DNA from: Agelaius tricolor
Taxonomy: Eukaryota; Chordata; Aves; Passeriformes; Icteridae
DNA: 64,000 nucleotides
NCBI GenBank assembly: GCA_023055355.1
Contig: JALJCS010000004.1
Span: forward strand, 31,462,744 to 31,526,743
Reading direction: 5' to 3'
Positions 23,355-36,206 of the stretch are shown in pieces. The translations under genes and the position numbers were made by a program. Each line of letters begins with the position of its first letter. Within the stretch, counting starts at the first letter, position 1. The notes under the pieces are model-generated. The model searched no databases. It was given only the letters and a program-made list of their open reading frames with translations, and was not told the DNA's origin.

Positions 23355-23850
23355 TGTACTTAATTCCAGCCTCTGATTGGCAAAGCCATTAAGTGTTCCT
23401 GCTTGTAAACATGTCCTCTCAGTTACTGAAGATTGGAGCTCATTAGTTTCTGTAACAGGATTTTCTTTTGTGACAATAAAACAGATCAGCTTAATTAGCA
23501 GCAGATAATGAATTTAAACTGTAGTGAACTGTTTCTAAAGAAGTCACAGTTACTGCCAAAAACCCAACCTGAATGAAATATGCAACAGATTTGTGATTGA
23601 ATAATTAATGGTACAATAAAACAGGGAGAGGAAAAAAAGTCTGGTACAACCCTTCTCAATTTTTTGGGTTATTAAGGGGAACTAATGCTTAGAATCTGGT
23701 ACAGACATACTTCCAACCAAGAGGATTACAGGGAGCAATGAAAATAAGTCATAGCTAGAGAAGATGCTAATAAACGGAACAGCAGAAAGCTGTATAAGAA
23801 TGTGTGCTTACATGAATCTGATGTGATGCTTTGATTGTGTACTTTAATTA
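23355..23850 (-). repeat. Long inverted repeat, right arm
   Basis: This is an uninterrupted reverse-complement copy of the left arm, about 495 bp. It allows the CR1 insertion in the other arm to be mapped to within a few bases. Confidence 0.85.
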
Positions 23851-26800
23851 CGGTTGCTTTAGCTGGATATGTACCAGGCAGTTTATTTGCATTTTTGAGT
23901 CTGCATACATCATTTATTTTAAGTTATGTGCAGTAATTTGCAGTGACTAGCAGTTAGTTTTCCTTACCACAAGCTGAGAAATGCTTCTCTTCATTAAGTA
24001 GGCATCGGTTAAGGTTATGCTATAGTTGTCACTGTTTTCCTACCAGAGATACAGCAACAATTTTTCTGTGAAGGTGTCTTTAATGTCAATTGAAAACAAA
24101 TTCTAGAATGGCCTAAATGGAAGGAGAGAAAAAGCAGGATATGTGGAATATGAAAGATTGTTTCACTGGCTTAAGCTACATCAAGGAGTGGCATGGTTTT
24201 TCCCAGTGAGGAGACTGGTTGGATGCAGTGCCATATCTGTCCCAGTCTGCCATGGGTCTTTGTGGCTGTGTGGAGGCAGAGAAGTAAAATTTTGAAAGTT
24301 TCTTAAATAATAGTGTTTTTTTCTTGATTCGTGGCTTTTTAAAAATGTATGCTTTTTGTTTTGTTTCATATGTACTTTTTTGCCTACTTTAGGTTATCCA
24401 AAGTGCTCAAATTATTGCCAGCAACTTAATATAGCTTGTAGGAATTTTTTATTGCCAAGAAAACAATGGAAGTGCACAGGCTGTGAGTAATTTTTTTTTG
24501 CCTGCTACTTGCTCAGAAGAAAGGCTGTGCCAGCAATTATGAGGCATTTGTTTTAAAGCCATTTTCCTGAGGTGAAATGCCTGTCCCTTGTGACCAGCTA
24601 ACACTTCTCACCTTACTAAGCAGAAGTTGGAGTGTGAACCACCATTGTGAGCACTAGGACAGAAGAGGTGGTAATGATTGTTTTATTTTCTGTTCTCAGA
24701 AGACAGAAGACCCATTTCCTTGGTATTGATATAAATTACAGTTAAGAGTGTACTTTCCATTACCTTGGAATGCATGCAGATGGGTGCAGTTGCACCTCAG
24801 TAGCTCTTGGTTTAAGGTACAGAAGAATCAGCCTTTGCTGCTGACAACAGGATCTACCAAGAGCACACAGTGTTTCACTTTCCCACTGACTCCACCAACC
24901 TATGTTTCTTCAAAAGCAAAAAAAAAAGGTACACAATGACTTTGAGTTTGTTTCTGAGTGCAGAACTGAGGGAAAAGGTGGGATCAGCAGAAAATGCAGA
25001 GTGATTGACTTAGCTGGAAATACAGGAGGAATGTTTGGAGACATTGTGACCCATAACTGAAACTTGGTCTCTTAGTCCGGTCCATCTCCTGTCTAGTTGG
25101 GCTGTAGACTGTCTCAATGGACACAAGGCCATGCCTACATATGCACACTACTTGGTACTTATGGAGTTATACTGTGTGCTTTCTTTATTCCTGTGTTATG
25201 TCTAAAAAATTAAATTGTAATAATCTGATACTAAAAGTGGTACCTTTTTAATTTCTTACATATTTAAGACAGATTCATTGCTAGAGTTCTTGCTTTAATC
25301 AATATTTCCTTTTGGTTTCTTGGAAGAAATCTGTACTGCCCATTTAACATTTGGCATTATGAGGTTTAAGATCATTGCTAAAACCATCCATTTTGCCTCA
25401 GTGTGTATCACATTGCTCAGCTGCTGTGTGAAAACACCAAAGTTCATTTACCCTTACTTAACCATATTATTTTTCCATCGGTTTCCTTGTTTTCTGCATG
25501 GGGTTTAAAACTCTTGCATTGAGTTGCTTCCTTACATTCACCATTATGTAAATTGCACTCTTTTTTTCTCTTTTAGTAAGTTTTTGTTGTTTAAATACCA
25601 TTGTATGGTTTTGTGGGTCTTGTTTTAAGACCTGTACTTTTAAGATGTCAAACCTTTTTAAAGATGTGTAAATAGTAAATACCTTGTGTTAACCATCTAA
25701 TAAAAGAGGAATAGGTATTCCTGGAAATAATTGCTGTTTAAAAAACTCTGATCTATCACAGTGGGTCCTTCACCTTTTTCCCATCCCTGAAACTCTTAAT
25801 GTCAGCAGTTCAAGTTTTACTTAACATGATTATTTTCCTGTAAATGTGTACAGAAGGTCTAACCCATTTTACATTGGCATTAAAGCAGCCAGTAGGATGT
25901 TACACACTGTTCTGCGTGGAGGGATTGAGGAAAGGGAAAGTCACTGATGGCTGGAAAATTGGAAAATTTGTGAGTTAAACTCAGTTATCAGCAGTAATTC
26001 CTTGCATATGCCCGACTAAACATCATATACCTTTGTGGTTTTCCTCTTGCAGTAGTCATATTAAAGTTTTGTCAAGGGCCATACTAGCTGAAGTGGATTG
26101 AACCATTTTGTCATCTGCTGTCATGGAAGATGGTTTTAATTGCTGGATTCGTACATCTTTCAATCAGAATGTGTCTTACAAGTACACTTATGCTTTACAC
26201 AATGCAAAAATCCTACTGATTTCCACTGTTCTCCCCACAACTGGTTCTGCCTGCCATTCAGCTATCTTGTCAGTCTGTTCTCTAACTAGAGTGTGTCTAC
26301 ATGGATTACATTTTTATTAGAATGTAAAACTAAAAATAAAATGCATAGAGGAGAGAGCCTACAGGACCTCTGGGTATACAGACATAGACAAGCAGGTCTA
26401 TAAGCACTGAAGTAAGAAGTCATCAAAAAGTTTTTATCCCTTTGCAAAACAGATACAAATAAGACACTTGTGGGAGAAAAAAGAAAATTGATCCAAAACA
26501 GCCAACCATCACCACCACCAACAAAAAAACAACAAAAAGAAAAAAAACAAACCAGGGTTTGTTATTTTAATGATAGACTAAATTATAAGCATCTCTGAGA
26601 AAACATTTTTGAGGAGAAGAATAATAAGTTACTATTATTAGAATTAGTTCAGTTATGTTGTGGTTGTTAAAGTCTCTGCTCCCAGGCTGTGGTGAGATGA
26701 AGAACATCAGCTGCCACAACACTTCCATGAAGTCATCTTCACAGCATGGTGATAGCACCAGTGTTCAAGGCAACTGTTCTTACAGTTGAAATTCTTTCAG

Positions 26801-29800
26801 AGGCTGTTTTACAAATTGATACTACCCATTTTTCTCTGTCGGCATTTTCAATTTTTATGGTTTTTTTTCCACTGTTTATCTAAATGGCTAAAAAGATTTA
26901 GAGCCTCTTTTAAATTCTGCATCTTTTTATAGTGGACAGTGAAAAAAAATAGGCAGTATCAATTAAAGATGTGTGGTATACGTCTGAATTACTTATCTTC
27001 AAATGAATAAATGAATTAAAAATGGTTGAACTTTTACATTACTGTAAACACTCCACCCTTGGTGACAAGACCTCAGGCTTTGGCAGACTGCCTGAGGAAG
27101 ATGCAGCACAGCTGGCCAACATGGCAGGTAGCAGGCACCAGATATTGTTAAGGAAAGGGGGAATCTGGCAGCCTGTAACCTCTGAGCGGCAGCAGTGAAC
27201 AATGTTCCATGCCAGGAGCCGTTCTTCCCACAGGGAGACCCACCCAGCTACTCTGTCCTGCCCTGAAGAGGGCCCGCAGCACAGCGGAAGGTGCTGTCAC
27301 ACCCTGCCTGCCTGTGATTTCCTGAATTTTCCTGAACGTACTGGTTTTGGGGCTTTTTTGCTTCTTTGTTGTGTTGTCATCGTTGCTCCCGGCCCCTCCC
27401 CTCCCCCGCCCCCCTCACCAGACCCTGCCAAAACTGGTGAAGGAAAAAGTGAACGTGGTGGCCTGAAGAACAGTTACTGAGTGGTGGCAAAAGACTGGCT
27501 TTAAAGTATGGCACTTGCTTATCTTGTTATTAATGATGTCAAATTATTTTGCTTATAAATCGAGCAAATCCACTTCAGGAATTTGAATGACAGTACAGAG
27601 TAATTTTTTAGAGTAGAACTAGAACTGTGAAAAGTTTTATTTATTGATAATCTCTATCTCAGGACTTGTAGAAAGCTTTAATTTTTTTTCAGCATATATC
27701 CATTAAATTAACTAAGTACATAAAAACCTTCTACCTCTGACCTTTCCCTATTTTAGTCCTAGATAAAGGACTGGATTACAGTCAAAAGGCATGTAATTTT
27801 TATACTACCAAATAAGTTCATAAAAGTTTTGTAATAGCAGATAAGCAAATTTTTGCATGACATAAAACCAGAATGTTCTTAACAGTTAAAGGGTTTTTTA
27901 AGTAAGGTGATGACTTTTATTTGTTAGTCTTATTGATAGTAATTATATTTAATCAAAAACCTTGAAGTATTCCTAATTGATATTTTAAAAAATTCACTTA
28001 GTTTACTTACAATATTTAAAGACTGAATATTGCTATTTGCCTTTGAAACCTGGGAATACTACCAGATGTCTATTAATCCATGGTGTACTGTAGCTACCCC
28101 TTTAAGTGCTATCTTTCTGAGTGAGAAAAGCAAACAGCTCCTGAAATGCACTGAAAAAGTGATGTTCTTCAAAGACAGGATTTGTGCAGGAGCATATTCT
28201 AAGAGGAATTCTTTCCACTATCTCATGTAGGAACATATTCTACATTTCTACTATCCTCACCCATATTTTACAAAAAATGGGTTTTTTTCATCCCCCTTTT
28301 CCCCCAGTAATTTCCAGGACTAAATTAAGTAGAAGAAACAATTCTTGGTTCTCCTAAAATGAAGCCAGGCCATCCAGATAAACTGACTGTTTCTTTGTCT
28401 TACAGAGACACCATGTTTGCCAAGTCTGTAGTGAAATGTAATGATAAAATGTATTTTCCTTCTCCCTCAGGGTCTCATTAATATCTGCAATTAGTTAAAA
28501 TAGAAGACTCTAACATAGCCATATTTAGAGAGATTTCTAATTTCTCAGTAGTCTGAGAATTCTCCACCCTGTTTCTCCAAACCTTAGTTATGCCAAATTA
28601 GCATCTCATAAAAAAAGACTGTCTACTTTATCTTTAGTAGTATTGCCCATCTTGTTGTGTTTAAGCATGTTTTCCCTTGATGTGTTATTTCAAAACCTTT
28701 TGATTGCCAAAGCCCTATGGAATGCAAGTAACCAAGACAATAATGACTTTCCTGTGTTGTTTTTGGATGTCATCATATGTTTGAGTAATTTAGGGATAGT
28801 GATGCCACTGAAAGTAGAACAATAAATGTGGAACAATAAATTAACTGAGTCTTCTGTGGGAAACATTGTGTCAAAAAGAAAAAAAAAGGCAAAAATGCTT
28901 AATCCTCTTTCAAAACCAGCTAATACAGGTTTGCACAATCTTCTGCAGGTTCTTGAAAGTCTGCTGGCTGGAGGTCCCCTTTGTATGGTAGGAACAGGAG
29001 AGATTTGTGGAAGGATCTTGCTAGTTCCCATCTACACGGGAGGTGTAACAAGTGGTGGCACTGACAGAGCCCTGAGCAATCTGGCACTGTCTGGCTCCTA
29101 TAATGGTACCTCAAATTTAGGCATAATCTTTCCTAATGAAATGCACAGACTAATGCTTGTCACCCCTAAAATAAGAATAGTTAAGCCAAAGGCAGAAAAC
29201 TGCATAAAATAATCCAGAGAAAAAAATGACAAATCTTTAGGAAAAAAGCACAAACTTCTAATTTTCTGGAAAGTGCTTTACTCCACTAAGCTCCAATTCA
29301 CCTCCTCACTGCAGCAGACCAGAGGTGACAGTTACTGCAAAACAAATTGCAGCAACTTTCTGTAGTCTTATGCTTAGTGTTTCACTGCCAGAGGGGTGTC
29401 CTCTGGGCTGCACACTTCTAATACGTACCTTGTGCCAACTCTAGTGCTAGTGAGAGCTCTCGGCACTGAGCCTGGTCATGAGCCAAGTGAGAATCCATCC
29501 CCAATCCCCCAAAGAGTCACATTTGTGTGCTGAGTCAGTGCACAGAGTAGTTGGGGTAGTACCAAATCTGCCATCTGTGAGATGATGGGGCTAGATGACA
29601 GATGAGGGGGCAAAGTGCATTGAGAAAAAAGAGAGTGGAGCAGCTGCTAGGTGAGCTGGGCTGCCCAAAGTGTGTTGGCCTTAGTGCTCAGGGCACCCAA
29701 ATGGCACCTGGTGGTACTGGTCACAATGTCTTGTGCTTCTGAAGGGACGGAAATCACTCTCCTCTGTGTCTGGCTGTGGTTTTGGCCCATAGCCATTAGG

Positions 29801-32246
29801 CTGTGAGGCACTCTTAAGTTTTACCTTCATGTGTCTGTTTTACCTTCATGTGTGGAGACTCTGGGTTCCTTCCAAACTAAAGATTGCTTGGGCCAGAGGA
29901 GGCTGGGTGTTTGGGAAGGCTTTGCTGCTTGGTCAGGGTACTTTCATAGCTCTTTCTTGCAGCAGGGCCTGTGATACACTCCTTTCCACCCAGCTAAGTG
30001 CTGGAAGCATCAAGCTCTATGGTCTTCTTTTACTGTCACCTTGTGGGCCCTTATTTACCTGGTGCAAAGTGGAACAGATTCAACTGGAGGGGTGCAAGAG
30101 ACCCTCTTCAAGCTGCATTTGAGCAGTTAGAGCAGTACTGATTTGTGCATTGAAATCTTATTGAAAAGATAAAGCTTTTGCCAAGGACATTCAATTCTGA
30201 CTCTTGATTAAGAGACAAGACTCTTTTTTCTTCTGCTTGAGTTTGGTGTGGAAAATCTATTTCATTACATGTCTTCAAAAATATCTAGTTGAATAGGTCC
30301 TCCACGTGAGGCAAATGGGATGGAAAACGAGACTAGTGATCTTTGTCAAGTCTGAGGCTGTGACAAAGTCCAGTCTCAGCAGAGTTAGTCCTCAGGCTCC
30401 AGATTTCTGCAGGTGGCAAGAAGCTACTGAGCCTGCCATGCAAGGCTGAGCATCTGCATCCTATCTGCATGGTCATGCAAGTATGAATTCCTTCAGCAAA
30501 GAAACTGATTTTTCAGTATCCTATATTTTGGAAAATTCAGTAATCACCAGGTTTAAAATACTTTTAATGGGTCTAAATCAATTTGCATGTTGAAAATAAA
30601 GCATATTTGTGTTTTTGCATGCTTGTAACTTGCTACTTCACTGAACTGCAATAAGAGGTTTCCTGTGGTTCCTGGAAGCTTCTTGTACTGTTGTTGACTG
30701 TGCAGAAGGGCTATGCAAATTCCCTAGAGCCAAAGCAAAGCAGCTATTCTTCTCAGTGAGTGCCAGGATTGTGCCTGCTGCATTGTGTGCAGTCCAGAAC
30801 AGCAAACATCTATCACATTGAAGTCCCAGGGCTCAGCTATGCCTTAAAGACATGGTTTAGCTTTTAACAGAGCTGATCAGCACACAGTGTTCTGACTGTC
30901 GTTCCTAAAGAACAAAATGACAGATGGGGTTATGATACATTCGTCTGGAGGTAGAGAATGAGAAGAGCAAGTTGGTTACTAATTACCTTCCCACCACTGA
31001 AAGGAGAAATGTCCCCATGCTTGACACAACTCGCATGGACGTGTCAAAATTAATGAACATTTTCACCCTCAGCTGTCCCAGAGTGAGCTTCACACCATTG
31101 TGTCCCATGCGGCCCTGAGATCTTAAGGCAGCCATTTGCATTCATCAAGGCAGCACAGACACAACGTGAGAGTTCAAGAGTTTTGAAATGCATCTCTGTC
31201 ATCAAGATGCTTTGCAGGAGTGCTGCTGACTAACAGCCATGGGTCATATCAGTGCACTGTTACTGTTGATCCTTTTCATTACACGTTTTTTCTTTCAGAT
31301 CTGTTATTCAGATTACTGTTTTTAAATTGGTATGACTGCTCTTATGTAAAAAATTATTCCTGATAGTCTCAGAAGTAATACATAAACTGCAATTCCATCT
31401 AATTATTGTTGATTTTATTTGTTATTTAAATTTTGGGATGAGTTTACACACATGAGAAATCCCATCCAGCTGTGCAAAAAGACACAGTAATCTTAGGATA
31501 TAAGGTACTCCTGGGGGTGAGCTAAGGTGTCAGGATTGTGTCCTTAACAGCTGTATGTGCCAGACAAATTATCTTGATTTTAAATCATGTTTAAAATTGG
31601 TTACAGTGAAGTGCTGATAAAATCCTTTGTATGAATAGTCTTTGAGAGTTGCTACCCATGTATTTCCTTTGATTACTTTAAAATTACTGCTTTAATACTT
31701 ATGTTCCTTGACAGGTCTATTATTCTAACAATCCAATAAGTAGATACATTAAATATTGCAAACTAAATTATCACTTAATGTTATACCTAAAAAGGATTGG
31801 ATTTGGAAATATTTTCAGATTTGATCATTAAGATTTATCAACTCAGACTCCAGAATTCTTCACTAGTTCTTGTCATACTGAAAAATGATTATAGAGGTGG
31901 GGTAGTGGGAAATGCTAAAACCAGTGCATTGCTTGACTAGGCATGAAAATAGGAGGGCTCATTTGCAGGACTGCTTTTGAAAAATAAAATTAGAACAATG
32001 AAGCATAGCTATTTGTCAATGGAAACAAAGGCTGACATTTTAGGGATTATAGCTGCTGCTAATATTTAGGTAAGTGCTCTAGGCCATTTTCCTCTAATTG
32101 AAAGCTGATGTAAAACCAATTTAAGTGATGCAGTCAGTATATTGGGTATTCTATTAGTTTAATTTTTGACACTGCCATGACAGAAGTAAGGTGGCCGACC
32201 CTTAATGACAACAATTTGTTTTCTCTTTGTACAATTATAGTGGGTC
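23851..32246. other. Intergenic gap between PUM3 and KCNV2
   Basis: About 8.4 kb is mostly AT-rich, with no recognised gene. A GC-rich patch lies near 27200-27460, with C-rich tracts at 27390-27420. A direct duplication occurs at 29818-29853. An open frame of 128 codons (28826-29212) has no recognisable domain and is not called as a gene. Confidence 0.7.
29818..29853. repeat. Tandem duplication, 19-bp period
   Basis: GTTTTACCTTCATGTGT occurs twice, at 29818 and 29837, separated by two bases. It looks like a simple slippage duplication. Confidence 0.85.
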
Positions 32247-32252
32247 TTTATT
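32247..32252 (-). promoter_or_regulatory. KCNV2: Candidate KCNV2 polyadenylation signal (AATAAA)
   Basis: TTTATT on the plus strand is AATAAA on the minus strand, about 300 nt after the KCNV2 stop. It is the first canonical signal I see downstream. The true 3' end could be further on. Confidence 0.4.
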
Positions 32253-32554
32253 GTCAATCTAATCAGTAGCAGGGGGTTAGACCCTAATGTGAGACTTATT
32301 CAGAGTGTTTAATTGGAAGGAATTCATTTCAGAGAGTTGATGAGCATTCAAGTGCTGCTCACAGGCTCTCAGAGTTTAAAAATTCTGTTGTTTTAATCTG
32401 AGCCTTTTTAATTTTGTAAACAACCCCCTTCAAAACAGATTTCACCATCTACTTTTGTTACTTTTGGCCCTTTTCATTTATCTTTTGGCTGATTTGTTTT
32501 TCCTCTTTCTCCTCCAGCTTCTTCTCCTCCCAATACCCAAAGAAGCACAAACTA
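32253..32554 (-). other. KCNV2: Presumed KCNV2 3' UTR
   Basis: This lies between the KCNV2 stop and the candidate AATAAA. A pyrimidine-rich plus-strand tract (32497-32530) lies just after the stop. The extent is inferred. Confidence 0.4.
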
Positions 32555-32830
32555 TCATTGCTGTGACAAAGGGTGGGGTGCACCTTCTCCACAGCACTCA
32601 GATATTTTCCTCATGGCTCTCCGTGTGAAGTCGACCTTCCCTCTTTCTTTCTTGAGAGCTGTGTACTCGTAGGCCTTCAGCTTGCTGTAATAGTCTGAGA
32701 ACTTATTGTAGAGGATGGAGATGGGCATGCCATTCAGGATTATTCCAAAAGCAATGCAGAGGAAAGCAAACAGGCGTCCAAGGTGCGTTTCTGGACACAT
32801 ATCTCCATATCCCACTGTAGAGATGCTGAC
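32555..32830 (-). CDS. KCNV2: KCNV2 exon 2 (pore filter, S6, C-terminus)
   Basis: This exon encodes residues 481-571 of the 571-residue Kv8.2 protein and a TGA stop at 32555-32557. It starts with [10 protein letters not shown], so the K+ selectivity filter TVGYGD (485-490) lies right at the splice junction. S6 follows (about 496-523), with [10 protein letters not shown]. This has only one proline where Shaker-type channels have the PxP hinge, a hallmark of electrically silent Kv subunits. The short basic C-terminal tail runs from about 524 and includes [12 protein letters not shown]. The minus-strand acceptor CTGTAG lies just above 32830 and joins in phase 0 to exon 1. Confidence 0.96.
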   Translation of the reverse strand, partial: VSISTVGYGDMCPETHLGRLFAFLCIAFGIILNGMPISILYNKFSDYYSKLKAYEYTALKKERGKVDFTRRAMRKISECCGEGAPHPLSQQ

Positions 32831-32954
32831 CTACAGGCAAACCAACACACAGCTTATTAGCTGAGCAAAGTACATAGACAGATATGTTCACTGACCAGGG
32901 ACAAGGTCAACTCTTTTTAAATTTGCATTGTAAGTCTAAAATATTCTGTGCTGC

Positions 32955-33008
32955 TTTTTTTTTTTTTTGTGTAAGTGTGTGTGTGTGTGCCTGTGTGTGT
33001 GTATGTGT
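32955..33008. repeat. Poly-T and imperfect (GT)n tract
   Basis: Fourteen T residues are followed by an interrupted GT run of about 40 bp in the KCNV2 intron. Confidence 0.9.
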
Positions 33009-34975
33009 CTACCAGTTTTCTTATGCAAAATATTCCTAATTTAAAAAACAACAAGTCTCTCATGGAGTAAAGAAAGACAATGGTTTGACACTATTCAGGA
33101 GGATTTTTAGATTTTTACCCTGCAGAGGGAATTCCCAGACAAATTCCATACCAGGCTGTCCAGAAGGTGAGTTTGTTTGGCTGTAGGGAGAGGATAGATG
33201 TGGCTCCCCAGCCATGCAAATCCACTGATAGCTGCAACCGTGCTCCCTCATCATGTCACTTGGAACAGATGTCCTGTTTCTAAATCCACTGTGCTGATAA
33301 AACCCGGTATTTGGGACTTATTCTCTGGTTTGTATTTTGAGTTTTACCTTTTTTTTTCATATGTATTTTAGGAACTAGTGAAAAACACATAAAACCCTTC
33401 AATTAATTATGAAATGAATTTTCCTATTTGCCTTATAGGAAGAAATTATCCAGGACTTCGGAGTTACTAGATAAAACCCCCTTTAATGATTACATACCTA
33501 TAAGGAACTGTAGCCTGGAAGGTTTTGCTTGCAGTGTATGGTTGCAATATGTATAGTTATAGTGTTAAATAAGTACACAGGTGTGTAATTTTTGCTGAAT
33601 TTCCTTTTGAAGAAGGATTTAGGGGTTGTTAAAAATGTTTCAGCTTTGATTGTTGAATTTATTTTGGGGTATTTTTTTGAGAGTGATGGTGTTTAGTGTA
33701 TTTATTTTATATGATTCTGAACACTTTGCCAGCTGACTGTCTACATACCTTTACATTTTTCTTCTCAGCTAATATAATTTTCTCTTTCTAGCCTATGGAT
33801 ATATGAGGGAACTGTTTTATGGGTCCAGTGCTACACCAAGTACTGAAATATTTCCATTGTAAAATTCAGATTAAAATTAATGGATGTTTGATTATGGAGA
33901 TGCTGCTGCATTTGAAAAATCTACTCTCATACAGTCAACATAAGATAACTCCTAATTTATTTAGTTTCACTGCACACATTTTGATGTTTTATATTTTTTA
34001 CACTGAGTAAATATAACTTACTTTTTTCCTGGCAGGTAAAACTTGCATGTTGCTGTCACCTGTCACTTTCTAGTCTGTGCAAGGGATCTTTTCCAGCCAG
34101 TGAATTTTATTTAATTTTTTTTCACAGTGTCTCAACACACTGTATGTATCTGCTAAACAGTAACCTAAAATTCTGACAAAAATAAGCCACAGACAGTAGG
34201 ACTTTGACTGTAACACCCTTGTGGCTTTAACACTAAAATAAGTCTTCAGAAGGTCACTGTGTAGAGTATTTCATCTTCTAAAATGGTAACTAGAATGATA
34301 TTTTAAATGAAGAAAACATTAGAGTTCATGAGACAGCACCGGGTAAGCACATTTTTAGGATGCACCTGGTGCTTCCTGTGGAATAAAAGGGATTAGTGAT
34401 TTGGTTTAATGGAAATTAAGTCACTGGATTTGAATGATAATACAGGATAAATATCTCCAAAAATAAACACTGAGATGAAGGCAAGATGTTTATCTCTACC
34501 AGCCATTACAAAAACGTTATCCTGTGATAAGGTTCTGTACCATTGGCATAGTCTTATACATTGCCTGTAACAGTTTCGGAGGGATGTTTCTTCTCCTGCA
34601 TGTGTGAGTTGGTGAACGCTGTTGGATTTTTATAAAATTCGAATGATCTAGATATATTAATTTACAGTCCTAAAGAACAAATAGGCTATAAAAAGTGTTT
34701 TATGCTTTGGAATTGCAATGTGCATGATACAGCTCCTGTTTTGAAGGCACTTGCTTAGCTAAATAGGCCTTTTTCACCTAGCCATATAAGTTTATCAGGA
34801 ATATCTAAATTATTACGGTATCACCACTTTGCAAAAATGAGCCCTAAAGATTTTGCATATAACCTGCATGTTCAGAAGACAGAGTATTTTAGCAATGTAT
34901 GAAGCACAAGTGTTTTCCTAGCCTTTGTATATCACTTACAGATGATCTATGAAGGTCAGATTACAAGACCTTCTT

Positions 34976-35044
34976 TCCTTTATTCACTGATTTTTCCATC
35001 CTTACATGGCCCATGGAAGGATGGAAAAATCAGTGAATAAAGGA
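34976..35044. repeat. Perfect 28-bp inverted repeat (hairpin)
   Basis: The left arm at 34976-35003 starts TCCTTTATTCACTG. The right arm at 35017-35044 ends CAGTGAATAAAGGA. They are exact reverse complements over all 28 positions, with a 13-nt spacer ACATGGCCCATGG that itself contains the palindrome CCATGG. The 69-nt unit would fold in DNA or in RNA of either strand. It lies inside the KCNV2 intron. No transposon ends are seen around it. Confidence 0.95.
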
Positions 35045-36014
35045 TATTCAGCACAGTTACACATACACATGTGCACATATAAATGTGTGCATCTATGCTT
35101 GTCTGTAAGGCTTTTTTTCTGCCATGTGCTGAATCACTGCAAATGTGTGGTAAACCACCACATCTCATCGTCCATGGCTGAACCAGAAGCGCAGACCTTG
35201 GGCTCCAGGATGGCTGACCAGGGGAAGTGACCTTGAAAGGGTTGGGATTACTGTCTGGTGGGCCTCATATGCATCTTGGGGCATCCAGTATCAGTGCTGA
35301 TCAACCAGCATGAGATGTTCTAACTCCTATCCAGTCTATTTGCATGAGCTTCTTTCTCCAGGGAAGTGACTGGGACGGAGCCAGACCCATAGCCATGCCC
35401 AGGAGTCAGAAGTGCTCCTGGGGCCCCACACAAAAATAGACTGTGCAGGCTGGCATCAGCTGCTGCAAAACAAAATGTATGTGACAATGGTCTAGGACAA
35501 GCCTTAAGGTTATGGATGGCCAAGATGTGGGTCCTGTGCCTTCCCTCAGCATTGACAATGTCTAGCTACCCACTAGTTTCAGCTAGGGTGCCATAAATAC
35601 AGACATCTTCTGCAGCACAGCAGAACACAATCTCTTGTGTAAAACAACTGTTGGTCCTAGTGGATTTTTTACAGCCAGAGTTCTGGGACAGCTTTCACTT
35701 TTAAAGTGTGGGTGATCTGACTGTAGTTAATAAACTGTGTCTCATCATCTTGCAGTTTTATGGGTTGCAGAAGACCTACACATAGAATAAGAACAAAAAT
35801 CCTGTAACTAGATAGCCAAATGCATGCATTTTTTTCCCTATTGTTTTGGCAACACTGACAATGGCACTAAATTGGGAAGCACTTTTTTTTTCCTGTCTTT
35901 GACCACTTCTTCTTTAAAAGTGAAAATACTGTCTGCATTTGGAGATATGGGAATTTTAAGACTGCCTGCCTGATTAAGTCTTGATTTAAGCTTACAGAGA
36001 GGTGAATGAGTGCA

Positions 36015-36031
36015 TGTGTGTGTGTGTGTGT
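36015..36031. repeat. (TG)n microsatellite
   Basis: This is a short pure TG run in the KCNV2 intron, followed by a CG-containing variant segment. Confidence 0.9.
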
Positions 36032-36206
36032 TTGCGCACGCAGGCATGCATATGTCCTGTAAGCTCAGAATTCAGAGCAGATGTTCACTGATCTGAGCCT
36101 GTTGTTTTCAAGACTGTCAGCAACTCCAGCTGGGAGGAGAGGGGAAGAGGAGGGGAAGGAAGGGAGGGTCTCTGTCTACCCAGCAAGGTAAGATGTGTTT
36201 ACTTAC

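Larger units (their letters stand above)
32831..36206 (-). other. KCNV2: KCNV2 intron
   Basis: This is a single 3.4-kb intron with minus-strand donor GTAAGT (36201-36206) and acceptor CTGTAG. It contains a T run plus GT microsatellite (32955-33008), a perfect 28-bp hairpin (34976-35044), a GT run (36015-36031) and a purine-rich plus-strand tract (36125-36170). No exon or named transposon is seen. Confidence 0.88.

Noticed and set aside
28826..29212. 128-codon plus-strand open frame in the intergenic gap
   Set aside because: The protein is not recognisable, and no promoter or splice context was seen. It might be part of a non-coding RNA, but there is no evidence for this.
36117..36206. Extension of the KCNV2 exon 1 frame by 29 codons
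   Set aside because: The frame runs through a perfect GTAAGT donor, and the family sequence continues in exon 2. This part is intron.
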